Shown: in pieces, positions 43,429 through 52,696 of the stretch
Position numbering within the stretch: the stretch's first letter is position 1
Layout of the letters: each line of letters begins with the position of its first letter
Assembly (NCBI GenBank): GCA_023388355.1
Contig: JAEWGI010000016.1
Coordinates: 1 to 64,000, forward strand
DNA length: 64,000 nucleotides
From: Pseudomonadota bacterium
GTDB lineage: Bacteria > Pseudomonadota > Gammaproteobacteria > Xanthomonadales > Xanthomonadaceae
Direction: 5' to 3'
Translations under genes and position numbers: made by a program
The notes under the pieces: model-generated
What the model was told of the DNA's origin: nothing
Seen by the model: the letters and a program-made list of their open reading frames with translations, nothing else
Databases searched by the model: none

Positions 43429-44291
43429 GCGGGATAATCGATTCCGGGACAATGCCCCGCGTCCTGGTCGTGCTGGGCGCCGACGGCACCGTCGGCCGCG
43501 GCGCGGTGGAGGCCGCGCTCGACGCCGGGCGCGCGGTGGTCGCGGTCGGCCTGGACGAGGCCGCGCGGCTCGCGCTGCTGCAGCGTCATCCGCAGGCGCG
43601 GCTGGCCGCGCTTGCCGACACGGTCTCCAGCGATGCCGACGCCGCCGCGCTGGCCGCGCGCCTGCGCGTGCCGGGCGTGGCCATCGACGGCGTGGTCGCC
43701 AGCCTCGTCGGCAGCCATCCCTGCGGACGCCTGGCCGACGGGCCGGCCGAAGTGCTGCAGCGCGCGCTCGACCAGGACCTGCTGCCGCACCTGTTCGCCG
43801 CGCGCCACCTGCTGCCGCTGCTGGCGCACGACAGCGCCGGCTACGTGCTGGTGGGCGGCCCCGGCGGACGCTACCCCTGGGCCGGGTACGGCCACTGCTC
43901 GATCGCCGCCGCGGCGCTGCGGATGATGGCGCGCGTGCTGCACGACGAGGCCGGGCGCGAAGGCCGGCGCGTGCAGCTGCTGGCGATGGATGCCCCGGTC
44001 GCATCCGATCCCGCGCTCGCGCTGGCGCTGGGGCGGCGCGCGCTCGCCATGCTCGATGCAGCGCGCGGCGGCGGCTGCCGGCCCATCGTCGACTACGCCG
44101 CGCCGATGACCTCCGGGGTCATCGCCAGCGCCCCCGTGCCTGCATCAAGGTCGCTGCACCCGCCCCCGTCGCAGCGCGCGGCCGGCTCCCCATCGCTGGT
44201 GCCCGCGCGCGACCTGCGCGCCGCGCGCGCGCTGCTCGACGCGATCGCCTTTCCCACCTCCCCCGGAAGCCTCCACGATGAACACTGCTGA
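43425..44291 (+). CDS. SDR-like NAD(P)-binding protein with degenerate active site
   Basis: A 288-residue Rossmann-fold protein: VLVVLGADGTVGRGAVEAAL is the dinucleotide loop, and IDGVVASLVGSHPCG and YVLVGGPGGRYPW follow the SDR order. The YxxxK catalytic pair is missing; the helix reads YGHCSIAAAALRMM. It may bind cofactor without reducing. Its 3' end overlaps the efflux adaptor gene by 14 bp. The role beside an RND pump is unknown. Confidence 0.65.
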   Translation: MSGIIDSGTMPRVLVVLGADGTVGRGAVEAALDAGRAVVAVGLDEAARLALLQRHPQARLAALADTVSSDADAAALAARLRVPGVAIDGVVASLVGSHPCGRLADGPAEVLQRALDQDLLPHLFAARHLLPLLAHDSAGYVLVGGPGGRYPWAGYGHCSIAAAALRMMARVLHDEAGREGRRVQLLAMDAPVASDPALALALGRRALAMLDAARGGGCRPIVDYAAPMTSGVIASAPVPASRSLHPPPSQRAAGSPSLVPARDLRAARALLDAIAFPTSPGSLHDEHC

Positions 44292-45477
44292 CCGACACCA
44301 GACCCCCTCCCGCACCCGGCGCGCCGCGCGCCTGCTGCCGGTACTGCTGGCCGCGGCGATCGCCGCCGCCTGCAGCTCCAACGCCTCGCCCGGCGACGCC
44401 GCGCCGCCGCCGCCCGAAGTGAGCGTGGCCGACGTGGTGGAGCGCAGCGTGCGCCAGTGGGACGACTTCACCGGCCGCATCACCGCGGTCGAGACGGTGG
44501 AGCTGCGCCCGCGCGTGAGCGGCTACGTGCAGCGCGTGGCCTACGAGGAAGGGCAGCTGCTGGCGAAGGGCGACCTGCTGTTCGAGATCGACCCGCGCCC
44601 CTACCGCGCCGCGCTCGACCGCGCCGAGGCCGAACTGGAGCGCGCACGCAGCGAGGCGCGGCTGGCCAGCGCGCAGACCGTGCGCGCCAAGGCGCTGGTA
44701 GAAGCGCGCGCGATCTCGCGCGAGGAGTTCGAGACCCGCAGCGCCGCCACCGCCCAGGGCAATGCCGCGGTGCGCGCGGCCGAGGCCGCGGTCGCCGCCG
44801 CGCGCCTGGACCTGCAGTTCACCAAGGTGCGCTCGCCCATCGACGGCCGCGCCGGGCGCGCGATGGTGACCACCGGCAACCTCGCCCAGGCCGACGCAAC
44901 CCTGCTCACCACGGTGGTGTCGCAGGACCCGGTGCACGTGTACTTCGAGGCCGACGAGCAGACCTGGCTGCGCTACAGCCGCGCCGCGGGCGACGGCGGG
45001 CGCGGCGGCGACGACCGCGCGGTGCGCGTCGGGCTGGCCGGCGAGGACGGCCATCCGCATGCGGGCACGGTCGATTTCATCGACAACCGCGTCGACCCGG
45101 ATACCGGCACGATCCGCGCGCGCGCGGTGCTGCGCAATCCGGACGGGCTGTTCACGCCGGGGCTGTTCGCGCGGGTGCAGCTGGAGGCCGGCGCCGGGTT
45201 CGAGGCGCTGCTGGTCGACGACAAGGCGGTGCTCACCGACCAGGACCGCAAGTACGTCTACGTGCTCGGCGAGGACAACACCGCGCAGCGCCGCGACGTG
45301 GTGCTCGGACGCATGGCCGATGGCCTGCGCGTGGTGCAGTCGGGCCTGGAGCCAACCGACACGGTAATCGTCAATGGCCTGCAGAAGGTGTTCATGCCGG
45401 GCATGCCGGTGGCACCGACGCGGGTGGCGATGGAGTCGCCGGATGGCGCGCCTGACGCCGTGGCCAGCGTGCAGTAA
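44278..45477 (+). CDS. RND efflux periplasmic adaptor (MexE-like)
   Basis: A 399-residue membrane-fusion protein with a lipoprotein-type signal (AAAIAAAC). Domains in order: lipoyl halves (SGYVQRVAYEEGQLLAKGDL, VRSPIDGRAGRAMVTTGNLA), a coiled-coil hairpin (RAEAELERARSEARLASAQT), beta-barrel and membrane-proximal parts (GTIRARAVLRNPDGLFTPGL). It joins the permease to the outer-membrane channel. Sequence is closest in feel to MexE/BpeE adaptors. The permease gene follows after 344 bp of repeats. Confidence 0.92.
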   Translation: MNTADRHQTPSRTRRAARLLPVLLAAAIAAACSSNASPGDAAPPPPEVSVADVVERSVRQWDDFTGRITAVETVELRPRVSGYVQRVAYEEGQLLAKGDLLFEIDPRPYRAALDRAEAELERARSEARLASAQTVRAKALVEARAISREEFETRSAATAQGNAAVRAAEAAVAAARLDLQFTKVRSPIDGRAGRAMVTTGNLAQADATLLTTVVSQDPVHVYFEADEQTWLRYSRAAGDGGRGGDDRAVRVGLAGEDGHPHAGTVDFIDNRVDPDTGTIRARAVLRNPDGLFTPGLFARVQLEAGAGFEALLVDDKAVLTDQDRKYVYVLGEDNTAQRRDVVLGRMADGLRVVQSGLEPTDTVIVNGLQKVFMPGMPVAPTRVAMESPDGAPDAVASVQ

Positions 45478-45821
45478 CGAACTCCGCACTGAAGCCCTCC
45501 CTTTCAAGGGCGAGCACTGAAAGCCCTCCCCTTCAAGGGGAGGGTTGGGTGGGGATGGTTCTGGCGCAAGCGGCCGGACGCGAGCTGCACGGCAACACCA
45601 TCCCCACCCCGGCCCTCCCCTTGAAGGGGAGGGAGAACAGCGGCGGCCCTCCCTTTGGGAGAGCGGCGGCGCTTCACGCGACAGCTCCTGGGCCTCCCCC
45701 GGCCCATCCGGCTGGCGGTCTTCCCGTTTCCCTCCCCCCGGGGAAGACCGCCGGACCGGAGTTTTCCACCCAGGCCGCGCACGCGCGGCGACCGCGGCCA
45801 GTGCCGCAAGGACACACTCCA
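45478..45821. repeat. Inverted BIME-like repeat inside the efflux operon
   Basis: CCCTCCCC-TTCAA-GGGGAGGGTTGGGTGGGGATGG (about 45525-45558) and the inverted CCATCCCCACCCCGGCCCTCCCC-TTGAA-GGGGAGGG (about 45598-45632) flank some 39 bases. A partial copy precedes it at 45496-45510. The remaining bases to the permease ATG show no gene. It lies between adaptor and permease genes, where it could reduce or tune downstream expression. Core sequence TTCAA distinguishes it from the other repeats of the window. Confidence 0.75.
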
Positions 45822-48800
45822 ATGGAATTCTCCCGCTTCTTCATCGACCGCCCGATCTTCGCCGCCGTGCTGTCGATCGTGATCTTCGCCGCCGGCCTGA
45901 TCTCGATTCCGCTGCTGCCGATCGGCGAGTATCCCGAGGTGGTGCCACCGTCGGTGGTGGTGCGCACCGTGTACCCGGGCGCCAACCCCAAGGTGATTTC
46001 CGAAACCGTGGCCACGCCGCTGGAGGAAGCGATCACCGGCGTCGAGGACCTGATGTACGTCAAGTCCGTCGCCGGCTCCGACGGCGTGCTGCAGCTCACC
46101 GCCACCTTCAAGCCCGGCACCGATCCGGACGAGGCCACGGTCAAGGTGCAGAACCGCGTGGCGCAGGCGCTGGCGCGGCTGCCCGAGGACGTGCGCCGCC
46201 AGGGCGTGACCACGCAAAAGCAGTCGCCGGTGTTCCTGATGGTGGTGCACCTGACTTCGGAAGACGGCCGCTACGATTCGCTGTACCTGCGCAACTACAT
46301 GCGCCTGCACGTGCGCGACGAACTCTCGCGCATCGACGGCGTGGGCGACGCGCAGCTGTTCGGCGGCGGCGACTACGCGATGCGGATCTGGCTCGACCCC
46401 GACCGCGTGGCCTCGCGCGGGCTCACCGCCGGCGACGTGCTGCGCGCGGTGCGCGAGCAGAACGTACAGGTCTCGGCCGGCCAGCTCGGCGCCGAGCCGA
46501 TCGCCAACGGCAGCGACTTCCTGCTGCCGATCAACGCGCGCGGGCGCCTGGAAAGCGTCGAGGAGTTCGGCGACATCGTGCTCGAGGCCGGCAGCGACGG
46601 CGGGATCGTGCGCCTGCGCGACGTGGCCCGGATCGAGCTGGCCGCGGGCGACTACACCCTGCGCGCGCGCCTGGACGGCAGGAACGCCGCCGCCATCGGT
46701 ATCTTCCAGGCGCCCGGCGCCAACGCGCTGGAGATCCGCGACGCGGTGGTGGCGAAGATGGATGCGCTGCGGCCGGCCCTGCCGCCGGGCGTGGAGATCC
46801 AGTCGGTCTACGACACCACGATCTTCGTGCGCGATTCGATCCGCTCGGTGATCACCACCCTGCTCGAAGCGACCCTGCTGGTGGTGCTGGTGGTGATCCT
46901 GTTCCTGCAGACCTGGCGCGCCTCGATCATCCCGCTGCTGGCGGTGCCGGTGTCGGTGGTCGGCACGTTCGCGGTGCTCTACCTGCTGGGCTATTCGATC
47001 AACACCCTGACCCTGTTCGGCCTGGTGCTGGCGATCGGGATCGTGGTGGACGACGCGATCGTGGTGGTGGAGAACGTCGAGCGCCACATCGAGGCCGGCG
47101 CGACGCCGCTCGAAGCCGCGCACCTGGCCATGCGCGAGGTGTCGGGGCCGATCATCGCGATCGCGCTGGTGCTGTGCGCGGTGTTCGTGCCGATGGCTTT
47201 CCTGGATGGCGTGACCGGTCAGTTCTACAAGCAGTTCGCGGTGACCATCGCGATCTCGACGGTGATCTCGGCGATCAACTCGCTGACGCTCTCGCCGGCG
47301 CTGGCGGCCAAGCTGCTCAAGCCGCACGGTGCAGAGAAGGATGCGCCGTCGCGGGTCATCGACCGGCTGTTCGGCTGGGTGTTCCGGCCCTTCAACCGCT
47401 TCTTCAACCGCAGCTCGCAGCGCTATGAAGGAGCGGTCGCGCGCGCGCTGGGACGGCGCGGCGCGGTGTTCCTGGTCTACCTGGTGCTGCTGGCGGGCGC
47501 GGCGGTGATGTTCAAGGCGGTGCCGGCCGGCTTCATTCCGGTGCAGGACAAGATGTACCTGATCGCGGGCGTGAAGATGCCCGAAGGCGCCTCGATCGAG
47601 CGCACCGACGCCGTGCTCAAGAGGATGGCGGCGATGGCGATGGAGGTCGACGGCATCGCGCACGAGGTCGCGTTCCCGGGCCTGAACCCGCTGCAGTTCA
47701 CCAATACGCCCAACAACGGCGTGGTGTTCTTCCCGCTCGAACCGTTCTCGGAGCGCTCGCGCAGCGCGGAGGAAATCAACGCCGAGCTCAACGCGAAGTT
47801 CGCGTCGATCCAGGAAGGCTTCACCTTCGCCTTCATGCCGCCGCCGATCCAGGGGCTGGGCAATGGTTCGGGCTGGTCGCTGTTCGTCGAGGACCGCACC
47901 CGCCTGGGCTACGGCGCGCTGCAGGACGCGGTGCAGGCCTTCCAGGGCGCGGCCGCGCAGACGCCGGGGCTGGGCTTCCCGATCACCAGCTACCAGGCCA
48001 ACGTGCCGCAGCTCGACGCCGAGGTCGACCGGGTCAAGGCCAAGGCCCAGGGCGTGCCGCTGACCGGGCTGTTCGAGACCCTGCAGACCTACCTCGGCTC
48101 GGCCTACGTCAACGACTTCAACATGTTCGGCCGCACCTGGCAGGTGATCGCGCAGGCCGACGGCGAGTTCCGCGACCAGGTCGAGGACATCGCCAGCCTG
48201 CGCACCCGCAACGCCGCCGGCGACATGGTGCCGATCGGCTCGATGGTGGACATCCAGCAGAGCTACGGGCCCGATCCGGTGATCCGCTTCAACGGCTACC
48301 CCGCGGCCGACCTGCTGGGCGAGGCCGACCCGCGCGTGCTGTCCTCGGGCGAGGCGATGGCAACGGTGGCCGGGCTGGCGCAGCAGGTGCTGCCGGCCGG
48401 CATGGGCATCGGCTGGAGCGACCTGAGCTTCCAGCAGGCCAGCCAGGGCGATGCGGCGCTGGTGATCTTCCCGCTGGCGGTGCTGCTGGCCTTCCTGGTG
48501 CTGGCGGCGCTGTACGAGAGCTGGACCCTGCCGCTGGCGGTGATCCTGATCGTGCCGATGACGATGCTCTCGGCGCTCATCGGGGTGTGGCTGACCGGCG
48601 GCGACAACAACGTGTTCGTGCAGGTGGGCCTGGTGGTGCTGATGGGGCTGGCGTGCAAGAACGCGATCCTGATCGTGGAGTTCGCGCGCGAGCTCGAGCT
48701 GCAGGGCAAGGGAATAGTGGAGGCCGCGCTGGAAGCCTGCCGCCTGCGCCTGCGCCCGATCGTGATGACCTCGGTCGCCTTCATCGCCGGCACCGTGCCG

Positions 48801-48992
48801 CTGGTGTTCTCGAGCGGCGCGGGCGCGGAGGTGCGCTCGGTCACCGGCATCACCGTGTTCGCCGGGATGCTCGGCGTGACCGCCTTCGGCCTGTTCCTCA
48901 CCCCGGTGTTCTACGTCGCGCTGCGCAAGCTGGCCAATGCGCCGCTGGTCTCGCATGCGCCGGCGCAGCAGCCGGCGCGGGTCGACGCATGA
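45822..48992 (+). CDS. RND efflux inner-membrane permease (MexF-like)
   Basis: A 1056-residue HAE1-type transporter with twelve helices and two large periplasmic loops. MEFSRFFIDRPIFAAVLSIV begins it. The proton-relay Asp pair is in LAIGIVVDDAIVVVENVERH, and GLACKNAILIVEFARELE marks TM10. Loop text such as GANPKVISETVATPLEEAI and the VQDKMYLIAGVKMPEGAS region fits MexF/OprN-system pumps. Drug profile cannot be inferred. ATG 45822 is right at the first helix. Confidence 0.95.
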   Translation: MEFSRFFIDRPIFAAVLSIVIFAAGLISIPLLPIGEYPEVVPPSVVVRTVYPGANPKVISETVATPLEEAITGVEDLMYVKSVAGSDGVLQLTATFKPGTDPDEATVKVQNRVAQALARLPEDVRRQGVTTQKQSPVFLMVVHLTSEDGRYDSLYLRNYMRLHVRDELSRIDGVGDAQLFGGGDYAMRIWLDPDRVASRGLTAGDVLRAVREQNVQVSAGQLGAEPIANGSDFLLPINARGRLESVEEFGDIVLEAGSDGGIVRLRDVARIELAAGDYTLRARLDGRNAAAIGIFQAPGANALEIRDAVVAKMDALRPALPPGVEIQSVYDTTIFVRDSIRSVITTLLEATLLVVLVVILFLQTWRASIIPLLAVPVSVVGTFAVLYLLGYSINTLTLFGLVLAIGIVVDDAIVVVENVERHIEAGATPLEAAHLAMREVSGPIIAIALVLCAVFVPMAFLDGVTGQFYKQFAVTIAISTVISAINSLTLSPALAAKLLKPHGAEKDAPSRVIDRLFGWVFRPFNRFFNRSSQRYEGAVARALGRRGAVFLVYLVLLAGAAVMFKAVPAGFIPVQDKMYLIAGVKMPEGASIERTDAVLKRMAAMAMEVDGIAHEVAFPGLNPLQFTNTPNNGVVFFPLEPFSERSRSAEEINAELNAKFASIQEGFTFAFMPPPIQGLGNGSGWSLFVEDRTRLGYGALQDAVQAFQGAAAQTPGLGFPITSYQANVPQLDAEVDRVKAKAQGVPLTGLFETLQTYLGSAYVNDFNMFGRTWQVIAQADGEFRDQVEDIASLRTRNAAGDMVPIGSMVDIQQSYGPDPVIRFNGYPAADLLGEADPRVLSSGEAMATVAGLAQQVLPAGMGIGWSDLSFQQASQGDAALVIFPLAVLLAFLVLAALYESWTLPLAVILIVPMTMLSALIGVWLTGGDNNVFVQVGLVVLMGLACKNAILIVEFARELELQGKGIVEAALEACRLRLRPIVMTSVAFIAGTVPLVFSSGAGAEVRSVTGITVFAGMLGVTAFGLFLTPVFYVALRKLANAPLVSHAPAQQPARVDA

Positions 48993-49005
48993 GCATGTGA
49001 CGTCC

Positions 49006-49036
49006 GGAACCGGCCGGCGGGCACGCCGCCGGTTCC
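49006..49036 (+). terminator. Hairpin between permease and SDR genes
   Basis: GGAACCGG-C-CGGCG (49006-49019) pairs with CGCCG-CCGGTTCC (49024-49036) around GGCA, with one bulge. It lies 14 bp after the permease stop and lacks a T-tract. It may attenuate rather than end the transcript, since the downstream genes belong to the same cluster. Confidence 0.4.
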
Positions 49037-49093
49037 ACATCCTTCCCCCGGCGCGGTCCGTCCGCGCCTCATCCCTCATCAAGGAGTTCCCCC

Positions 49094-49843
49094 ATGAACA
49101 CATCCACCCGCGTCGCCCTGGTCACCGGCGCCACCCGCGGCATCGGCCTGGAAACCGTGCGCCAGCTGGCCGAGGCCGGCGTCCACACCCTGTTGGCCGG
49201 CCGCGACCGCGGCCGTGCGGTCGAGGCCGCGCTCGCGCTGCAATCCGGTGGCCTGCCGGTCGAGGCGATCGTGCTGGACGTCACCGATCCGGCCAGCATC
49301 GCCAGCGCCGCAGCCGAGGTCGAACGCCGCCACGGCCGGCTCGACATCCTGGTCAACAACGCCGGCATCCTGGTCGATGACCCCGCGCGCGGCGCGTCCG
49401 GGCAGTCGATCGAGACCTGGCGTACCACGTTCGAGACCAACGTCTTCGGCCTGGTCGCGGTTACCCAGGCCTTCCTGCCGCTGCTGCGCAAATCCGATGG
49501 CGGCCGCATCGTCAACGTCTCCAGCCTGCTCGGTTCGCTGGCCGAGCACCAGAACCCGGCATCGTTCATCTACGGCTACAAGGGCGTGCCCTCGTACAAC
49601 GTGTCCAAGAGTGCGGTGAACGCGTGGACCGTCCATCTGGCGCACGAGCTCGCCGACACCGGCATCAAGGTCAACACGATTCATCCGGGCTACGTGAAAA
49701 CCGACATGAACAAGGCCGGCGACCAGCAGAACGGCGAACTGGACGTGCCCGACGGCGCGCGCACCAGCGTGCGCTTGGCGCTGATCGACGACACCGGCCC
49801 CACGGGCGGCTTTTTCTACCTGGAGGACTCGCTGCCATGGTGA
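49094..49843 (+). CDS. Short-chain dehydrogenase/reductase
   Basis: A 249-residue classical SDR: TGATRGIG nucleotide loop, LVNNAG, serine in VNVSSLLGSL, catalytic Y-N-V-S-K in PSYNVSKSAVNAWT, and HPGYVKTDMN. It resembles carbonyl reductase-like SDRs. Good ribosome-binding site (AAGGAG). Its stop overlaps the outer-membrane channel gene, so it is built into the efflux operon. The substrate is unknown; detoxifying a pumped carbonyl compound is a guess. Confidence 0.88.
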   Translation: MNTSTRVALVTGATRGIGLETVRQLAEAGVHTLLAGRDRGRAVEAALALQSGGLPVEAIVLDVTDPASIASAAAEVERRHGRLDILVNNAGILVDDPARGASGQSIETWRTTFETNVFGLVAVTQAFLPLLRKSDGGRIVNVSSLLGSLAEHQNPASFIYGYKGVPSYNVSKSAVNAWTVHLAHELADTGIKVNTIHPGYVKTDMNKAGDQQNGELDVPDGARTSVRLALIDDTGPTGGFFYLEDSLPW

Positions 49844-51291
49844 CCCGACTTGCGATCGCGGCGCTGGCTGCGGCGCTGCTGTCCGCCTGCGCGGTCGGCC
49901 CCGACCACGTGCGGCCGCACATGGCCGTGCCCGAGCGTTTCGGTGCGTCCGACGTGGCGACGGCGCAGGACGCCGCGCCCGCGCAGGCGTCGTTCGACGA
50001 CGCCTTCCTGCAGGGCCTGGGCGATCCGCTGCTGGCGCAGCTGGTGGACGAGGCGCTGCACGCCAACCACGACCTGCGCATCGCGCTCTCGCGCCTGGAT
50101 CGCGCCCGCGCGCTGCTGCGCGAAACGCGGTTCGACGCCCTGCCCACCGTCACCGCGCAGGGCGAGGCGGCGGATGTGCGCTCCAGCGCCGACCAGTTGC
50201 CCGGCGTACCGCGCGCCGCGCGCGACGGCGAGCAGTGGAGCGCGGGCATTTCCGCCGGCTGGGAGCTGGATCTGTTCGGCCGCGTGCGCCGCGGCATCGA
50301 GGCCGGGCGCGCCGGCGCCGGCGCCAGCGCGGCCGACCTGCGCGCGATCCAGGTGGCCGTGGCCGGCGAGGTCGCGCGCAGCTACGTCGGCCTGCGCGGC
50401 ACCCAGGAGCGGCTGCGCGTGGCCCGCGCCAACCGCGACAACCAGCAGCGCACGCTGGAGCTGGTGAACGCGCGCCTCGATGCCGGCGCCGGCACCGAGT
50501 TCGACACCGCCCGCGCCCGCGCCCAGCTGGAAACCACCGCGGCGCGGGTACCGGCGCTGGAATCGCAGGAGCGCGTGGCCATGCACCGTTTGGCTGTGCT
50601 CACCGGGCGCGACCCGACCGCGCTGCTCGACATCCTGTCGCCGGCGACGCCGCTGCCGGCGCTGCCGCCGCGCATCGACCCCGGCACTCCGGGCGGGCTA
50701 CTGCGCGCGCGGCCCGACGTCGCCGCAGCCGAAGCGCGCCTGCACGCGGCCACCGCGCGCATCGGCGTGGCCACCGCCGACCTGTTCCCGCGCTTCACCC
50801 TGGGCGGGCTGATCGGCAGCCAGGCGATCGACAGCGGCGCGCTGTTCGAACGCGACAGCGAGACGCGCATCGTCGCCCTGGGCATCGACTGGTCGTTCCT
50901 CGACGTGGGCCGCGTCCGCGCGCGCATCGCCGCCGCCGACGCGGAAGCCGAGGGCGAACTCGCGCGCTGGCAGCAGACCGTGCTGCTGGCACTGGAGGAC
51001 ACCGAGAACGCCCTGGTCCGCCACGCCCGCGCGCGCAGCGAGGACGCGCACCTCGAACGCGCCGCGACCGACGCCGCCCGTGCCGCGCAGCTGGCGCGGA
51101 CGCGCTTCGAGGCAGGCGCCTCGGGCCTGCTCGAAGTGCTCGACGCCGAACGCGTCCAGCTGCAGGCCCAGGACGCCTTCGCCGACGGCCGCACCCGCAG
51201 CGTCGCCAGCGCCGTCGCGCTGTACCAGGCCCTGGCCGGCGGCTGGCCGCAGATCGTGCCCGAGCGCGAGCGCATCGCCGGCAGGCGTTGA
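49837..51291 (+). CDS. RND outer-membrane channel lipoprotein (NodT/OprN-like)
   Basis: A 484-residue TolC-superfamily lipoprotein with lipobox LLSA-C. Repeated helix pairs (HANHDLRIALSRLDRARALL; GLLRARPDVAAAEARLHAAT) and beta segments (SAGWELDLFGRVRRGIEAG; VALGIDWSFLDVGRVRARIA) give the typical two-repeat layout. ATG 49837 overlaps the SDR stop at 49841. It completes the tripartite pump with the adaptor and permease. Confidence 0.94.
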   Translation: MVTRLAIAALAAALLSACAVGPDHVRPHMAVPERFGASDVATAQDAAPAQASFDDAFLQGLGDPLLAQLVDEALHANHDLRIALSRLDRARALLRETRFDALPTVTAQGEAADVRSSADQLPGVPRAARDGEQWSAGISAGWELDLFGRVRRGIEAGRAGAGASAADLRAIQVAVAGEVARSYVGLRGTQERLRVARANRDNQQRTLELVNARLDAGAGTEFDTARARAQLETTAARVPALESQERVAMHRLAVLTGRDPTALLDILSPATPLPALPPRIDPGTPGGLLRARPDVAAAEARLHAATARIGVATADLFPRFTLGGLIGSQAIDSGALFERDSETRIVALGIDWSFLDVGRVRARIAAADAEAEGELARWQQTVLLALEDTENALVRHARARSEDAHLERAATDAARAAQLARTRFEAGASGLLEVLDAERVQLQAQDAFADGRTRSVASAVALYQALAGGWPQIVPERERIAGRR

Positions 51292-51320
51292 CCGAACCGG
51301 TGCCGCATCCCGCCCTGCCC

Positions 51321-51406
51321 CTGTAGACGCGGCTTCAACCGCGACCGGGTGATCGGGTTCGCCGCTTCCGCAGATCCGGTCGCGGCTGAAGCCGCTCCTA
51401 CAGGGC
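51321..51406. repeat. REP doublet (family B) downstream of the efflux operon
   Basis: CTGTAGACGCGGCTTCAACC (51321-51340, continuing GCGACC) and the inverted GGTCGCGGCTGAAGCCGCTC (51379-51398, then CTACAGGG) form a head-to-head pair. The GTAGGAGCGGCTTCAGCCGCGA palindrome is of the classic pseudomonad/xanthomonad REP type. Related copies lie at 39014 and at 52507-52615. Confidence 0.8.
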
Positions 51407-51494
51407 AAGGCGGGGAACCAGGCGCGTGCGGACGCTGCCCGCAGCCCACGCGCTACCATGTACGGCCCCGTTCGGCGATCCCGAGGAACTGCCC

Positions 51495-52100
51495 GTGAAC
51501 CACGACGACGACGCGCGCAACGGCGTTCCGCGCGCGCAGGCTGAAGACGCGGTGCGCACCCTGTTGCGCTGGGCCGGCGAGGACCCGGCGCGCGAGGGCC
51601 TGCTCGACACGCCGCGGCGCGTGGTCAACGCCTACACGGAATGGTTCAGCGGCTACGGCCTGGACCCGGACGAGTACATGGCGCGCACCTTCAAGGAGGT
51701 CGCCGGCTACGACGAGATGATCGTGCTGCGCGACATCGAGTTCGAAAGCCACTGCGAGCACCACATGGCGCCGATCATCGGCCGCGTGCACGTGGGCTAC
51801 CTGCCCGACGGCAAGGTGGTGGGGATCAGCAAGCTGGCGCGCGTGGTCGAGGCCTATGCCCGCCGCTTCCAGGTGCAGGAGAAGATGACCGCGCAGATCG
51901 CCGGCTGCATCCAGCGCGCGCTGGCGCCGCACGGCGTGGGCGTGGTGGTCGACGGCAGCCACGAGTGCATGACCACCCGCGGCGTGCACAAGCGCGGCGT
52001 GAGCATGGTCACCTCGACCATGCTCGGCAGCTTCCGCGAGGACGCGCGCACCCGCGCCGAGTTCCTGCGCTTCATCGAGACCGGCGGCGGCCGCCGCTGA
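51495..52100 (+). CDS. folE: GTP cyclohydrolase I
   Basis: A 201-residue enzyme opening the GTP imidazole ring to give 7,8-dihydroneopterin triphosphate, the entry to folate and tetrahydropterins. Zinc and catalytic residues are in [16 protein letters not shown] (Cys, His) and [12 protein letters not shown] (Cys). [20 protein letters not shown] is diagnostic. Start at GTG 51495 with GAGG 8 nt before. It lies between REP doublets with a YchJ-like gene, remote from folB and folK. Confidence 0.96.
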   Translation: MNHDDDARNGVPRAQAEDAVRTLLRWAGEDPAREGLLDTPRRVVNAYTEWFSGYGLDPDEYMARTFKEVAGYDEMIVLRDIEFESHCEHHMAPIIGRVHVGYLPDGKVVGISKLARVVEAYARRFQVQEKMTAQIAGCIQRALAPHGVGVVVDGSHECMTTRGVHKRGVSMVTSTMLGSFREDARTRAEFLRFIETGGGRR

Positions 52101-52111
52101 CGGACGCGGCG

Positions 52112-52489
52112 ATGCAGGCCTGTCCCTGCGGCAGCGGGCGCGGCTACGGCGACTGCTGCGAACCGCTGCACGTCGGCGCGCCCGCTGCGGATGCCGAAGC
52201 GCTGATGCGCTCGCGCTACAGCGCCTACGTGCGCGAGGACGCGGACTACCTGCTGCGAAGCTGGCACCCGTCGACCCGGCCGGCGACCCTGGCCTTCGAC
52301 GAACCGTCGGCGCAGCGGCCCGTCTGGCTCGGGCTGGATGTGAAATCGCACGCGCCCACCGGCGCGGACAGCGCCGAAGTCGTGTTCGTCGCCAGGTACC
52401 GCATCGGCAGCGGCAGCGTGGTGCGCATGCGCGAGCACAGCCGGTTCGTGCGCGAAGACGGGCACTGGTTCTATCTCGACGCGCTTTGA
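52112..52489 (+). CDS. YchJ-like (UPF0225) protein
   Basis: A 125-residue protein beginning [20 protein letters not shown], a SEC-C-like zinc motif (CPCGSG ... CC). The conserved [20 protein letters not shown] and TWHP-like SWHPSTRP segments follow, as in YchJ. Only the N-terminal SEC-C motif is present; E. coli YchJ has a second at the C-terminus, absent here. It starts 11 bp after folE. Function unknown. Confidence 0.88.
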   Translation: MQACPCGSGRGYGDCCEPLHVGAPAADAEALMRSRYSAYVREDADYLLRSWHPSTRPATLAFDEPSAQRPVWLGLDVKSHAPTGADSAEVVFVARYRIGSGSVVRMREHSRFVREDGHWFYLDAL

Positions 52490-52506
52490 GCCACACCCGC
52501 ATTCTT

Positions 52507-52615
52507 TGTAGGAGCGGCTTCAGCCGCGAACCCAGCGGCAACCAGGATGCGTCGCACGCGCACTTCAGGCGCGGCCTGAGCCATGGGCGCGTTCGCGGCT
52601 GAAGCCGCTCCTACA
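52507..52615. repeat. REP doublet (family B) after the YchJ-like gene
   Basis: TGTAGGAGCGGCTTCAGCCG (from 52507) and the inverted CGCGGCTGAAGCCGCTCCTA (ending 52613) are separated by about 60 bases. The arms are the same palindrome as at 51321-51406, so folE and the YchJ-like gene are flanked by two REP doublets. Positions 52490-52948 hold no gene. Confidence 0.85.
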
Positions 52616-52696
52616 GGGGATCAGGCCCCCTGCCACGGGCGAGCCGCAGCGCAGGGGCGTGTCGCGCAATGATGTCCAGGCCTGGGGCGCAAAGGC

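Noticed and set aside
45504..49103. A 1199-codon minus-strand frame opposite the RND permease.
   Set aside because: Composition is typical of the antisense frame of a GC-rich gene, and the plus strand encodes an unmistakable transporter.
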